Origin: Theocolax elegans
Lineage: Eukaryota > Arthropoda > Insecta > Hymenoptera > Cerocephalidae
Direction: 5' to 3'
Assembly: GCA_026168455.1 (NCBI GenBank)
Contig: CM047425.1
Span: 22,894,648-22,958,647, forward strand
Length of the DNA stretch: 64,000 bases
Part shown: positions 27,180 to 40,600 of the stretch, piece by piece
Position numbering within the stretch: the first letter of the stretch is position 1
How the letters are laid out: the number at the start of each line of letters is the position of its first letter
Made by a program: the position numbers and the translations under genes
Notes under the pieces: generated by a model
What the model was told of the DNA's origin: nothing
Seen by the model: the letters and a program-made list of their open reading frames with translations, nothing else
The model's database searches: none

Positions 27180-27470
27180 TCCCTCCCTCTCACCCTTTCT
27201 CATCCTTTCATACGTGCTTCGGATGACTGGCAATTCCGCGGAGATCACGAACGGCGATTCTTCTTAAACGAGCTATACAGGGTAGCTGCCGGTAGCTGCA
27301 CCTCGCCTCCCCGATGCATAATAATCGCGGATGCAGGAGGTGGTGGGCCGGAGGAGGTGGAGCTGGTACAGGGGGGGGGGTGGGGGGAATTGTCGACGTC
27401 GGCGCGATTTCCTCACCCGTAAGGGATATACGCAGAAAGTGGTGCGAGGGTGTTTGTTTTGATTCGACGG
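27180..27470. other. GC-rich island with long G runs
   Basis: A CpG- and GGAGG-rich block. It contains ten G at 27371-27380, then T, then six G (27382-27387), preceded by several GGTGG and GGAGG triplets. The + strand could form G-quadruplexes. No exon is assigned. Confidence 0.5.
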
Positions 27471-28526
27471 AGCTGGCTAAGCTTTTCCTTTTTCTTTCTG
27501 TCTTATCTACCTACACCTTCCTCTTCTATCTTTTTTCTCTTTCTCGTCTTCTCCTTTGCCTCTTTTTTTTTGCTTCTCGCTTTTACTGTTATGGCGCGTC
27601 GGGAGCACGTTTTGCAGATGGTGCAGACGCTTTCCAACGAAAAATAAGGGGAAAACCCAGAGGTGGGAGATGTTTTATGATGGAGGTGCGCTCTTTATTG
27701 CTTTCAAATCATTTTACGAGATGTTGCCTTTCCTTTTTTATCGTGCTTTACGCACAAAACGTTTTTATACTGATGGATTGCTTTTTCACGCACTGCTTAT
27801 ATCTCAATCAGGATAATGAACTGTGAACTCTCTGGAACTTACTTGTGCCTCCCACGAGCACAACTAATAAACTGTCTATTACGTTCCGGAATATTTTTAT
27901 TCAATATTTTTACTTTAAAGCTTTGCAATTCATTTAGAACGCTTTCACTTTTCGAAATGTAAATTATAAATATAATTATGAAAATTAATATTTGTCAAGT
28001 GGTTAGGTTATTGACAAGTTGATTAAAATACGTATGTGTTTTTTTATGACTGCACTATTATATTCCACACCAAAATTTTACGAATCGATGACGTATATAT
28101 TTGATTTCCATAAAACATTATTGAACTTTGGTTTAATTAATGGATAAATTATTCAAAGTACATAAATATGTCTGTATGTAAATAACATCAATTTTATAAA
28201 TTAAAACGATCGATAGTAGTTATTTTTTTACACAAAAAGTCTAACTGAAACACTTTATTGTTAACCATAGTTACACATTGATATTCCAGTTTAACAATGG
28301 ATTCTTCGTTCATGTTATTACAGATTTTGCTTTGCATTCGTATAGAAATACATTCTAGTAATACACGTTAAATACAGTGTAATGGAAGAATATTTTTAAT
28401 GATCTACTTAAGCTTTCTCTAATCAAAACTTTTCGCGAATAACAATGAAACTTTGTCAATAAAATTTATAAATGATATTGGAGCAGGTGTTATTAACACT
28501 CAGATAATTTAATAAATATATACATA

Positions 28527-28564
28527 TGTATATATGTATATATGTATATATGTATATATGTATA
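28527..28564. repeat. 8-bp tandem repeat (GTATATAT)n
   Basis: About four and a half units of GTATATAT in phase. Confidence 0.9.
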
Positions 28565-28882
28565 GATGGTCGTAGCGAGTGAAATCGTTTACAAATTGAG
28601 TCTATTACTCGACTGCATGATCCTAACGCGAAAATTTGCCTAATGAGAAAACCGTCGGAAATAAGTTTAGTTGTAATTTAATAGATTTGACGTGCGTGTA
28701 TTTCATGGGCGAGGAAACGCCGTGGCCAGTGAGCGCCGCAACCCCTCCATGTATACGCAGCGAGCGCACCTAAAAACTCGAGCAACGAATGACAAGATTG
28801 AATTTGAAATTCGCCATGTACACGCGTGCTCACTCGGTGAGAAGGGCTGGAGACGACAACCCTTTTCGTTCTCGCGTTTCTA

Positions 28883-28960
28883 ACCCCTTCCCCTTCCCCT
28901 TCTCCTACCTCGTACCCACCCCTTTCCCCCTTCCCGTGCCCTTCCCCTTCCCCTTCCCCG
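28883..28960. repeat. C-rich (CCCCTT)n-like tract
   Basis: The + strand carries about ten CCCC or CCC runs separated by TT or short spacers. The minus strand is correspondingly (AAGGGG)n-like. It is a candidate i-motif/G-quadruplex pair. It differs from the insect telomere repeat TTAGG and is not terminal. Confidence 0.85.
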
Positions 28961-28979
28961 ACCAGTCAAAGTGAATTTC

Positions 28980-31850
28980 GCATTTGAATTAATTTTGGTC
29001 TGTTGCAAAAATTCACGTGATTTTAATGTTAACCGTAGATTTGATAAGTCTCTTGAAGCGTCCTCCGCATGTGCATGGAATTGTTTATGAATTATTTACA
29101 CACGTATACGCCGAAAATGTGTATCTTGCTTCTATTTTAAATAAATTGGTAGGTACAGGCTTTGGTAAATTAAATTAACGTAACGAAAGAGCAAAATTTT
29201 TTAATATTGTAAACAAAATATGTAAATTATTTACTGTAACATATCTCAGCTCAAGGTACTAGTATATGTGTGCGAGTTTATTTTGAAGAATAAATGCAAT
29301 CGAAAAAATTAATTAGTTAATTAATATGAATGTTAATCATGATATATATAAGTGGTATTTTTCAACATAATACAATTCAAATATAATTATATATTAAATT
29401 AATTTTTATTTTATTTATTATTACGTTAAATCGTAATTGTTACTTTAATTGAGTATAGTTAGTACTTAATTTTTTATACCTTTGTATTTAAAAAATATTG
29501 GCTTGCTGTAATTCTTTTGTATTATAAGTGCACTATTGAATTATTAGTAACACTATATTTCTGATTACTCCCTTTGTAAAATAATATACAAAAATCCGTG
29601 TTCGTGTTTTTAGAAAAATAAAAACTTACTCACAAATCACCAAACGATTGTTAAGCACACTCTGTTACCTACAACAAAAAATAGCACACATAAGCAAATA
29701 GTCCTCATAAAAGCAGATTTATATAAATATAAAATTATTCGAAATGTTGAAGAATCATGAGTAATAAAATATTGTATCGAAAAGAAAATACGAAAATGTC
29801 TAAGAGGAAACAAAAAGCGATGATAAGGCTGGTTTATTTAAAATAAATGTTTTTTATCCTCGAGTAGTATTTATGAAGCAGTTAAAAAGTTTCTCATACG
29901 TTTCCCCGATAAGCAATATTCCCAAGCCGAAAAAATAACAAAACTGCTATATTAAAGAGCAAGAGTCTGATTTCCATGTAAAATTTCCTTTTTGCCAGAG
30001 GCTGAGTACGCGTAAGCCCAAGCGAATATAATCCCCCGTGGAGAGCGGCGTGTCGTGTATACACATACGCACGCACCGATCGTGTCTTTTATGATCCTAC
30101 TCCCATCGACGTATTTCTCTCTTTTTCCCATCAAAGGGCGCGCAACGCGTTTCCGGCACTTAGCATCGTACACAACGTAGTGCGTATACACACTTCGCCA
30201 CGCCGTTTCGCTCGGAATACTCGGGTGATGAAAAAGAAAAAAAATATATAGGCTTATACGCCAGTCCCGCGAGTCACCTCATAAAACTTCGATTGTGTGG
30301 GTGTACAATGTCCGTATATTCGTTCTTGGTAATGAAGCGTAATCGATGGGGATCCCGCGTCTATGTAAGCCACGGATTACCAAATAATGTTCGAGGAAGA
30401 CAATACTCAAAAGCGTATCGATGGAAATAAGGGAGCTTTTAGCAAATAGTTTTCCTGAGGGTTGAAAAATTAAATGTTTTGTTAAAAATTATTTTCTATA
30501 CCTGGAACTTTTCATTCATTCTCTCGAGTATATTAATATTTATTATTATTTTCGATTAGTATTCTATTAGTATTATAATTTTATATTATAATCTCTTCTG
30601 TATACTCTTGATCTATCATTGTCGTTTTAATAATTTATGCAATTTCGTATTTGAATAATTGTTAGTATAAAAAGAAGTTATTATTTAGTACAATATGTTA
30701 ATAATTGAAAGATTCTTTATAAAATAGTCAATATCTAATAATGTGAATGTTTACCACGAGGAATCAATGTAAAATTCTCATCTTTGATAACGATGACGGA
30801 GACAACAATTTATATACGAACGACATATTGACACATGCACAGACAAGAATATACGTTTCATTATAACTGTTTGAAATATGCAAGTACTTTAAATAGTAAA
30901 ATCGCTTCAAATCTATTTATGTAAAGCAGGTAAAACAATCTTTCATTAAATAACACGTTATATGCAAATGGAATAGTATATAGTCTTCCATAAATTCGTA
31001 ATCACTAATTGTCTGCAGCTACATAATTCTGCAGGATTCTGCGCATGATTTATAATACAATATTGAAATGGGTTAAACGATTTACATGTAATAATTTAGT
31101 TAGATTATATTGCGAATGCAAACTTAATAATAAGAATGCAAATATAGGTAGATCCTAAAATTATATATACATATATATGTATGTGTGTGTGTGCAGTGTG
31201 TAAACCATAGGTTGGCAATATTGTATTAGTTTAGAACAAAATTTATTCATTACATTGGTGAAATTATTGATTTTATATTAGAAAATCATTTATCATCGAC
31301 ATCGTATATATAATAAAATATAATTTAAGGTAAAATAAAATGTTTATTTGTAATCAAAAAGTTATATGAAAAGAGTGGTTTAAGCATTTTTTCTGTAAGG
31401 GATGTTTTTGCGGCAGGTGTCTAGAATAACATTTTCTTTGATAAAGAGACCAAACTGGCGAAATCATCAACATTTTTTTTAATTTTTAATACCGAGCATT
31501 TCAATTTCTTAATTTAAACGTAATTTATACAAATCTTAAAATGTTATATTCCTCAAATTTCAATCCAATTCAAAAGTAAGATTAAGAAAGATCAAGATCT
31601 GTTTCTTAAAGTCAACTCAATAAATTAAAAATTATCTTAAAAATTAATAACTTTTGAATAATGATGAGTTCTTCGCAATAGCCATAGCAATAAAAAGTTG
31701 GAAAGCAATAAATATATTTATTTACAAGGTGATTCCTCGGAGTACCAGAGAAGTTTGTAAATAAATTTGAAAGTGCGGTAATGCTAGTTTTTCGGTAAGG
31801 ATATATAACCCGTTGAGAAAGTAGGAAAGTGACATAGAGGTTTCGAGGTA
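28980..31850. other. AT-rich stretch without a recognised gene
   Basis: No exon is supported. A GC-richer patch at 29990-30230 has a minus-strand frame without recognisable features. On the minus strand near 29663 a T-rich tract and TAG precede GTAACA, and GTAAGT follows about 38 bases on. All three frames of that small interval contain a stop, so it is not a coding exon. Confidence 0.45.
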
Positions 31851-31856
31851 GAGGGC

Positions 31857-31910
31857 TAGAAAGAGAGAGAGAGAGAGGGAGAGAGGGAGAGAAAAAGAGA
31901 GAAAGAGCAT
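31857..31910. repeat. Imperfect (GA)n tract
   Basis: A purine run of GA units with a few GG and AA interruptions, immediately upstream of a CpG-rich island. Confidence 0.9.
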
Positions 31911-31919
31911 TTGAACGGT

Positions 31920-32290
31920 GAGCCTCGGAGGGTTCAGCTTAATTTCGCGAGGAGTCGAGTCGGCCCGTTAGTCACGTCGGCGCGTGTGTCTTCGTCGCGT
32001 CGCGAGCGGTCTTCTTTATCGGTGATTTAGGCGTCTCGAGTCGTGTCCCTTGCTCTTTCGATGTGGGTGTGGAGACACGCGTGCCCGTGTGCGCCTGTGT
32101 TCGCCTCTCCATTTCCCGGCGGACCCGCGCTCATCCGACGTTTATATAAGGAAGAATTATTGGAATCGGCGCGCGAATTTCTCGGGTGTGCGGAATCGCG
32201 GAAGTGTGCGCGCTATCTGTATACATCCGTCTATTGTGGAGATAAAGTGGGATGTGTAACAGAGGAAGGATGAAACTCGTGTACGTGAGC
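31920..32290 (+). promoter_or_regulatory. CpG-rich island, possible promoter and first exon
   Basis: This is one of the densest CpG blocks in the window (TCGTCGCGTCGCGAGCGGTC and similar). It ends with an ATG (32270) followed by AAA CTC GTG TAC and a donor-like GTGAGC at 32285, which would encode MKLVY before splicing. A TTATATAAGG word lies inside, at about 32142. The arrangement suits a 5' leader plus the first coding bases of a + strand gene, but no downstream exon can be tied to it. Confidence 0.3.
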
Positions 32291-32599
32291 GGGTCAGATT
32301 ACGTCCTTTAAAAGCGGTTTGCTGCAAATAATTTAAATTTATTGCTCGCATTTCTTTCATTTATACCAATCGCTCCTCTTATATTCCACTGTTCAAAATC
32401 GAACCAACCTTATTGAAATAAATACACCGAGAAAAATAGTATCCCGTTAAAATTTACTATATTTTGTAGGAACGTGAACGTATGTACACTTCGACGTATT
32501 GTAATTTTTCTTAGATTTTATAGTCATTTTTGTCACAATTTTCATAAAAACTGTTGTATACTTTTTCATATACTTTACTATAAAACCTAACGAAAATAA

Positions 32600-35500
32600 G
32601 TTGATCTTTAATATAAAAATTTTAAATACAACCTTATTCTCTTAATGTATTTTCCAACTGCTCGTTCCCTCAATGCTAACCTCACTGTACATTGTTTAAT
32701 AAATACTTTGTTTATGTTTATTACTAATATTTTAATTAATATGATCGTGTATGTACGAACGAAAAAAATTAAACAAACGTATAGAATAATTTTCATTATT
32801 CCGTGACTCGTGCATTAATCCACTTTCTTGTTTGGGATTATATCTATAACGTGTCGCGGTGGTAATAAATGCGGTAGGAGGTTCCACCCTCAAATTAATT
32901 ATAAACGAGTATACGAGACGAGTTTATAAGAGTGAAGTTAATAAATTACCGGAAACTCTTCTAAAATTAAACTGGACTGCAAAAATAATTAACAAAAACA
33001 ATTACTTGTTTGCAACTACTTTTTAATTATAATTATTTCCAGTTAAACTTTTCATTAAATGAACAAAGTATAAAAATGTTATGTCGACAATTGTTATAAA
33101 TTGTATTAAATATATTAAATGAAAAAAGGTTGCAGTGAAACGTTTTATATATATATTTATGAGTCACGAAACGTTTAACCTCTTAATGTAACAGTCGTAC
33201 AATATTTTTAATAAATATATGCAAATGTACTGTTTGCATGTGGTAAAGTAACTCTTTATCAATATTAAGATTCTAATTATACACTTAATCAGAAGCGAAA
33301 CTTTCTTTATCATACTTTTGCAACGTATATGAATAACCGCTTGATTTGATTAACAGAACCATTTCTTTTAAATTGTCTTATTACCTGATAATTGTTTAAA
33401 TAAAATGTTTAGTTTATTTTAAAAAGTTTAATTTTTCATTTATCCTTCGCAGGTACGTGTTCTTCTTCGAAATAAAAAATTTTATTACCGAAAGAAATAA
33501 GGATTCCCAGGTGTCTGGCGAAGATAGTGAATTTAAAATTTTATAAAAATTTGATAGAAATTATCGAAGGGTTTTATAGATTTACGGAAACACCATATGG
33601 GGAATGAATATTTAAAATTTTTATGCCTAGCATGCGAATTCTTGACCAACCAAATCAAGTTTTTAGAAATGTTATTTACGTTTGTTGCAGGAAAATAAAC
33701 TGTTATTACAAACACGAATATTTGTATCTTTCATTTATTTTTAAAAATTTATAAAATAAAGATTAATCACTGATTTTTTTACAATGCAGAATTTCTTTTA
33801 CAAATGGAGCATCAAAAAAATGTTAAAATAGATTTTTGTACGTACTATGTTTAAAATGTATACGTTAAAATTCATCAAAGTTTCTGATTTTCGACAAATT
33901 AATTATGCGAGACAAAAGAAAAACTGCATTAAAAGTTATAACTTAGAAAAAAATAAAATTAGTTTATTTAAAATTAGCATGTACGAAATGCAAATTAATA
34001 AAATTTTCGCAACTTTTGCAGGTCTCATAAGTTATTCCAAAAGTTTACTAGTAGTTAGATGCACACATACAGAGCGGGGGAGGGCATCAGGCTTTATCTC
34101 AAGAAGTCTCCAAAGAAGCTTCAGGCTTTATTATAATAAAGAGAGCTAATAGGAGTTTTTAAACGTCTAGAGAGGTCATTATCGTTGCATCCTTCTAGGA
34201 AAACTAGTTATATAGTGCAACTAAACGGGATGGGTGCGAGATAAGAGGCTTAACCAAATAAGGAACCGGAATAAAGGAAGACTAAGCGACCGGGAAGACA
34301 AGAGAGGGAAGAGAGGGAGGAGAGAGGAAGGGTGAGGAAGGGTGAGGAAGGAAGGAGATACAAGGACAGGGACAACGAAGGTATACGCACACATCGAGGA
34401 GTCAAAGCTTCACCGCGCGCACAATGGCCAAGCGCGACTGCGACCCTCCGAATTTATGTCCCTAGCCTTGTCGAAAGGGCCGCGTGGTGAGCGCGTCACG
34501 CGAGCTCTATACGTTTTGCCGCATGCGAGTGACGCGTCGCTGGTGAAAGTGAGATGAACCGCGAGACCGTGCTAAATGAATTTTATACGAGGATCACGTG
34601 CGCTCGAGAACTTTCTGATAAGCTCTCTTTATTAGACCAGGCTTTTCGACTCCAATCACGATTCTATCTGCAACTATTGTTATTTTTCAGGAGAACATTT
34701 TAATTACTCAAAATGCGGTTTTCATTGTTTCTATTAATTATTTACATTCTTTCTTAATTTAATATTAACTTTGGCAACTTTGAATAAGGTCCGTAACTAA
34801 ACTGACTAGTCATATTGTATTTATTTTAGAAACATTACTGGAATTGACATAATGACAGAAAGTTTGAGGATTACCGGGGTTGCATAGATAATTCAATAAC
34901 ACGTCTTCATGCAATTTTCCAAGTTAATAAAAATAAAATATACCTTCTAATATATATATTTTTAGTGCAAATATTTAAAAAAATGCAGTTGAAACACACA
35001 TTTGAAACTTTGTATACGGATGTACATTATTCAATGATCTTTATGCCGGTGTATTTCAGTTTTTCACGAAATAGTAGATTTTGTCAAATAAATGTGATAA
35101 TTGTGAAAATTAACATTTTTCGCTCGGTCGGTAATGAGTTAGTATACGACCCTCTGAACGGGAGTGTTTCATCAATATCTTATCAGAAACAATGCATAAT
35201 CTTTTAGAGAAATGAAAACGTTAGCAGCACCGCAAACATAAGAGTACGACGTAATCAATTTGAGTAAAAAGTTAATTAAGTTAAACTTCGAAAAGAATGT
35301 TGAGGGTAAGATAATCTCAACATTACGATATATTAGTATAAAATTTCGTGAAAAAGAGAAAAAGGGTAAATAAAAAGAAAGGGTAAAATAAGAAGGATAT
35401 TACCGTATTATTCAGAGAGAAGGTACAATTTGCAAAATACTTGTTACCGCGGCGGGTGCACGCGTTACCTCAACGATAATGATAATGCTTATCTCGCACT

Positions 35501-37440
35501 CTCCTTCTTGTACTTCCACCTTTTCACTCATAATAATAAGAATGATATCAGGCCGCGCGAGGAACGTAACGTGTATCTTGTTACGTAGACCCGCGCGAAG
35601 AGAGGCAGGATGCAAAAGCGCTATCTCGCTTCTTTTGCGCTTTATTTAGTTAACGCGTGCGTGAGTGTATAACCCAGTGTGTAACCCACCGCACATGTAT
35701 CTCGTGATATTTTCGTACCTAACTTCCTTGGATTATTAATCACGTCTTCCTGCGCGAAAGAAAGAAATCATTACCTCCCGCGTTAACGAATGGCCTTATA
35801 ACCACGGTTTCCTTCGCTTTTTTCGATTTTAATCTTATTTTGAATATTTCGTATACCTCGAAGAGAAAGATAATGATAATATTACTTTTATTTAATAATA
35901 ATAATAGCGAAATTATTTTATAAAATTTAACAGAATTATTATAATTACGCAACAACATATTATTATTAAATGAGGAATTATTAAACATTGAGAAGTGACA
36001 AATTGTTACGTTATGATACTTAAACGAGCACACAGCAAAATAGGTGCATAATGCAAATCATTTTTAATTAGAAAAAGTGCCTTGTTCTTGTAATACCTAC
36101 GTGCACGGTACACTTTCCTAATATATACGAATGAAAATGCACATTATAATGTATGCAACGCGAATAGATAATAGAGCATTTTGAGTGGTTTATTAAACTT
36201 AGAAAAGTATTACTTTAAAAACTATAAGTATCAGTAGCACGTAAAGTTGATTTTGATTGTAAACGTCTATTTTTAAACACGATCGTTACATGCGAGTATC
36301 TTTCAGCATTGCAAAGTGTGTGATACCTTAAGAATCTTAATAAATATCTTAATAAATAATATTTAAGTAGTATCATTATTACAATTGTGCCTAAAATATG
36401 GTTAAATATTCATTATTATTCCATTTACGCTAATTAGATGTAAAATCATCATAACGATACAACATTTCCAACGTAATATCTTAACAGTGGAAAAAAATGT
36501 ACATTTTGTAGTAAGCCTTGTCATTATTAATTTTCAATATTTTTCCCTTTGCTAGAATTATACCGAGACTGAATCATATAGTAAATCTCGTGAATGGAAA
36601 AGTATTCTAAAATTGAAATTCACCATGAGGTTCATATAAACTCCCTTTAGATCTGCATCCGCAATCCACAAAATATCGATGACCTCTCAATTTCAACTTC
36701 AAACGCTTTCCTCTTCCCCTTATTGTGCAGACCGGCAGTTTTTCGATATGCCAAAATAACAGAAAAAAAAATCTAGCAACAGCCGGAGAATATCCCATTG
36801 ATCGTTATTAAAAGGCGAATGAACTAAAGAGCGTGTAACCAATCGGACGGAAACGCGATTCCCATCATAATGTTAATCCAACGAAGCAGAAACCCTGTTC
36901 TAAATACAATGTAACTGAGTCACCGGTACATTTTAGTCACAATCAACATTTACTAAACAATAAGATTTTAAATATCTTAAATCTATCAATTCAAAATATA
37001 AATATTTGTTTGGAGAACATTGATTTGTGATAAGATAAAATAGAAAAAAAGATAAAATCGTTAGAAATCATAAGTAAATTTCATTTGTGGTTTAAAAAAT
37101 GTATGTACTTCACTTGTCATGCATGTACGTAAAGCAAAATGCTAGTACGATACTGGATTATTTTCAGTATAAATTTATATTGCTTTGGCTCTAAAACCAA
37201 CGTAAACATTAATTATACGTATTACAAAAAAAATATTTTCAGAATAAATTATTATCATACTCGAATGGTAACGAGAGTGTCATCAGACGACAAAAACGAA
37301 AATAAAACCGTATAGATCTAAATCTGGTGAAAAGTATGAAGTAGGATTTCGAGAAGTAGACAAATTTTCCCATTTTCCCAGAGGTTGAAAGGCCTAGGAG
37401 TAGAAAATTGCTTTCCATCTCGAGTCTTGTTGATAATTAA
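32600..37440. other. AT-rich stretch with a GA/CpG patch
   Basis: No exon is supported. A purine-rich run (34290-34370) passes into a CpG-rich block (34390-34560) with a short + frame. A second GC-richer patch lies at 35440-35620. The frame at 33847-34149 is Lys/Ile-rich and typical of chance AT-rich frames. Confidence 0.4.
33440..33458 (+). promoter_or_regulatory. Candidate recursive splice site (ratchet point)
   Basis: A pyrimidine-rich run (TTTTTCATTTATCCTTCGCAG) is followed directly by GTACGT, placing a good 3' splice site and a 5' splice site back to back at 33452/33453. This is the layout of Drosophila zero-length recursive exons in long introns. Supporting exons on this strand are not established, so the role is inference. 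Confidence 0.3.
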
Positions 37441-37452
37441 GTAATTTTACAG

Positions 37453-37691
37453 ACGAGTTAATTCGTCGTATAGAGGTGGGTCTGGGTCCTGCTAATTACG
37501 CGGCTTCCACTCCGCGGTCCCGTAGACACTCGCGCGTCGAGCCGACGTGTATCACTTTGCGCGCAATCTCGCCTGGCGAATCTAACCCGCGTGCAAAGTA
37601 CGCGACACCGCGCGAGTACGCGTTACCGTCTCTTAGTCGGGGACCCTCGCGATATATACACGGACTCGAGGGTGCGACAGACTCGCGCTAA
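37453..37691 (+). CDS. Candidate exon in a CpG-rich island
   Basis: After an acceptor-like TTTTACAG (ending 37452) an open frame runs to TAA at 37689-37691. It contains GLGPANYAASTPRSRRHSRV and later YIHGLEGATDSR. It is rich in Arg, Ser and Pro and is mostly CpG-containing codons. No ATG starts it, no poly(A) signal follows closely and no domain is recognised. CpG-rich composition alone may keep it open. Confidence 0.2.
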
Positions 37692-37699
37692 CCACAAAC

Positions 37700-40600
37700 T
37701 ACGAGCGCCTCATCCTTTACTCTCTTAACTTTCTCCCCGCGCAATTATAATACCGGAGATGGATTGCGATAGTTTCGACTATTTTTAATTACTATATTTA
37801 CATCGCCTGGAAATACACGCGAACTCGCTCATGCGCTATTTTAATTGCCATCTGAAGTCTCCCTTTTATACATTTGGTAAATCTAAGAGAAAGAAACATG
37901 TTTTTCCTAAAGAATTATGTACATTTTGTGTTAAAACCGTATTTCTTTGACATTGAGTTCTAGTTGTGAAGCATTATTAACAGATATTAATTAAGAATTG
38001 TTGATTATCTGTTTAGAAATATAATTGAAAAATATCATTGAAATACGCGAATTTCTTTCTCTTAGTGTTTACATAAATTATTAAAAAACTTGTACGACAA
38101 AGTTTTAAACAATTGATTGTTACTATGCTAAAAATAAGAATAAGCACAAAATTAGTGTATGCACGTTATGCCTGTTGTCGAGTCCTCAATTTGTATACTC
38201 GTGCATGTTGGTCCTTTATGAATATTGTACAATACAGCGGACGTATCCTTTTGAATTTCGCGATGACCAGCCTCTAATTAACGTTTGATTTTCAACAAAA
38301 TGTAATTGTGGTAAACGACAATGATGTCGGTAACAATCTCCCGAGAATAGATATATCAACGCGTTTGAAACCGTTGAATCAGTGCCACGAATATAAGTAG
38401 CTTGAAATTTGAAATGGATATTAGCTTATGACTAAACATAAAATTTATAGAATTTTACAACACTGGTGATAACTCACGTTTCGTAATAAAAATTTATGTA
38501 ATTTATGATTAATGACCGACTAAACGATTTTCATAATTCGTAATGTGCATATTTATCGTAAATACGTAATATTCCATTTTCGAGCCCATACCATTTATTA
38601 CTAAAAAATGATTTCCCGCGAAAAATTGTATTACACGATCAAGTTTTAATCGATAACTCAGTCGACTGCGAAAATCTCTCCGTATTTTCTATTTTAGTTG
38701 TAATTCTTGATCTTGACAGTTAATAAACGTAACCTCTAAAAACTAGAAAATATTTGATACCGTTAAGAATCCGATAAGTGATGTAGTTTAGAATCGCGTG
38801 GTATTTCTTGGCTGGCGTGTTTTGGAGACACAATGTGTGCAGATAGACTATGTCGCGATATAGGCACGCGTATTCCATTTAGGCCGACGACCACGCGATG
38901 CGACTACCACCTTATCGTGTTTTCACATCGACCGGGCGAGAACGTCTGTGCGTGCTGTTTTTTTTTTTACTTTTTCTCCTTTTACTTTCAGCTTTTTTTC
39001 GCGACGAGATGGGGAAACCGATAGGCCAGCTGTAAATTTTGCGTTCTATTGCCGGTAGCTTGTTTTATCCTATTTTTTTGTCGCCTGGGGTGTCTTATAT
39101 TTTCATCGAAACAACCTTTGAGGAACTGCTTGTAAATCTTTCAAAAAGCTTTTTTCAGACTTTTACCTTTGCCTAAGTTATTTTAATTGACTGAGCCTGA
39201 TGAAACGAGTCGTCATTCCAGATGTATAAATTCAACTAGCAAATAAATGAATTATAGTATACGATACAACCGTAAATTAGCAAAAATCTGGTAATTGCAG
39301 TAAAATTAATTAATAAAGTAAACCTCTCTTATTTTATAATTTATACAGAAATGTTCGAACGTGAACAGCCTTAGAACGAAATAAGACATATTGTTACACG
39401 AAAAAAGCGAATGGGCAAAAATTCTTTGAGATACAATCTGAAAACGACATCGTGAACGTAAATAAAGAAAAAGAAAGAAAGTCATTATCGCGTCTTCATT
39501 ATTCTGGTAGAGTGAACTCGCTCACGCATATACGATATATACGCATGCTGGACGGTACAGGAGGTCTCCTATACATCATACCTATACGCGTGAAACATTC
39601 GTGGCACTTGTCGCGTGTGTTTCGCTAGCCTCTACACATTGGCTTTCATTTTCATATCATGCTAATTTATGTAGATTTCCTTTATCTCCGTCCGAGGCTC
39701 GCGAAGAATAACTGTGCACTCGATTCCCGTCTCGCCCTCTTTGCACACGATTTCACATATATTTCCCACTCCTTCCCTCTTTCTCTTTGTGCTTTTCCTT
39801 TTCTCCCTTTTTTTACTTGAAACTGGGAGGTGGCCAACCTCGCGAAATTCTCGCTGATAGAGTTATTATGAATGATAATTTACGATTTACATGGAAATAT
39901 TTTTTACCCTTATCACACCGAGGCGAGACTGTGTGGGCCGAGGTGCGATAGCGATTGGAAATTTTTCACTCTTCTTCTTAATAGGTTTAATTAGTCTTTT
40001 GTACTTTAACAGTTGTACGAGGTGCTATACATTTATATATACCATTCATTATACATACATTGCACACGAATTTATTACGTATGGAGATATAACGGGGACT
40101 TTGATAGATTCCCTTTTTTTTGATACCCTTATTCTACGGTCAAGATTAATAACTTTTTTTATTTTATTTATTTTCTGTCGCGCTCCCCAATATGGGTATC
40201 AACGACTTCAATTATTATTTTACAATTTCCTGCAGATAAACATAGAAATATCAAATAACGACTTAGACACTAACTTTTCTTCTATATACTCGCTCGCCTT
40301 TTGAACTACATAACATTTAAAAAGTTGATAAATAAAAAATTTTTTAAACTTACAGGAGTGAAGAGAATCCTCTTAGGAAGCATTAAAGCTAATGATACCC
40401 AGAAAAAGATTAACAACATATTAACAAACTTCATCGAGCGTAATTGTAATATAAAACGATACAATCGTATTAATAACGTATTTAGCAACATTAAATAATA
40501 AATAGTATTTAAATATTTTAAAATTAGCTCAAGACGTCTGGAAGTACGTAAAAACGGCTCGAGTTTGATAAACGCTTCTATGCGCACGAAAGGGTAACAG

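Noticed and set aside
26864..27422. Frames of 95-148 codons across the (GA)n tract
   Set aside because: The repeat has no stop in any frame and yields Glu-Arg or Ser-Leu runs on the two strands.
27314..27826. 170-codon + frame with hydrophobic runs
   Set aside because: It crosses the long G run and a T/C-rich simple tract, which give the Gly and Phe/Leu runs. Other frames are open too.
28883..28960. Telomere-like repeat
   Set aside because: The unit is close to AAGGGG on the minus strand and is irregular. Most insects use TTAGG, and the tract is interstitial.
29640..29680. Minus-strand microexon-like block between TTGTTGTAG and GTAAGT
   Set aside because: All three frames contain a stop codon within about 38 bases.
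35412..35615. Minus-strand ATG followed by a GAG/GTAACG donor (MSEKVEVQEGECEI...)
   Set aside because: A first-exon reading is possible, but the peptide is short, partly simple ATC/ATT repeat (IIII), and no promoter or acceptor partner is seen.
39891..40304. 137-codon + frame rich in Phe, Ile, Leu and Tyr
   Set aside because: The composition is that of AT-rich DNA read in frame. It has no signal or domain pattern, no splice or poly(A) context, and a second chance frame runs on immediately after it.
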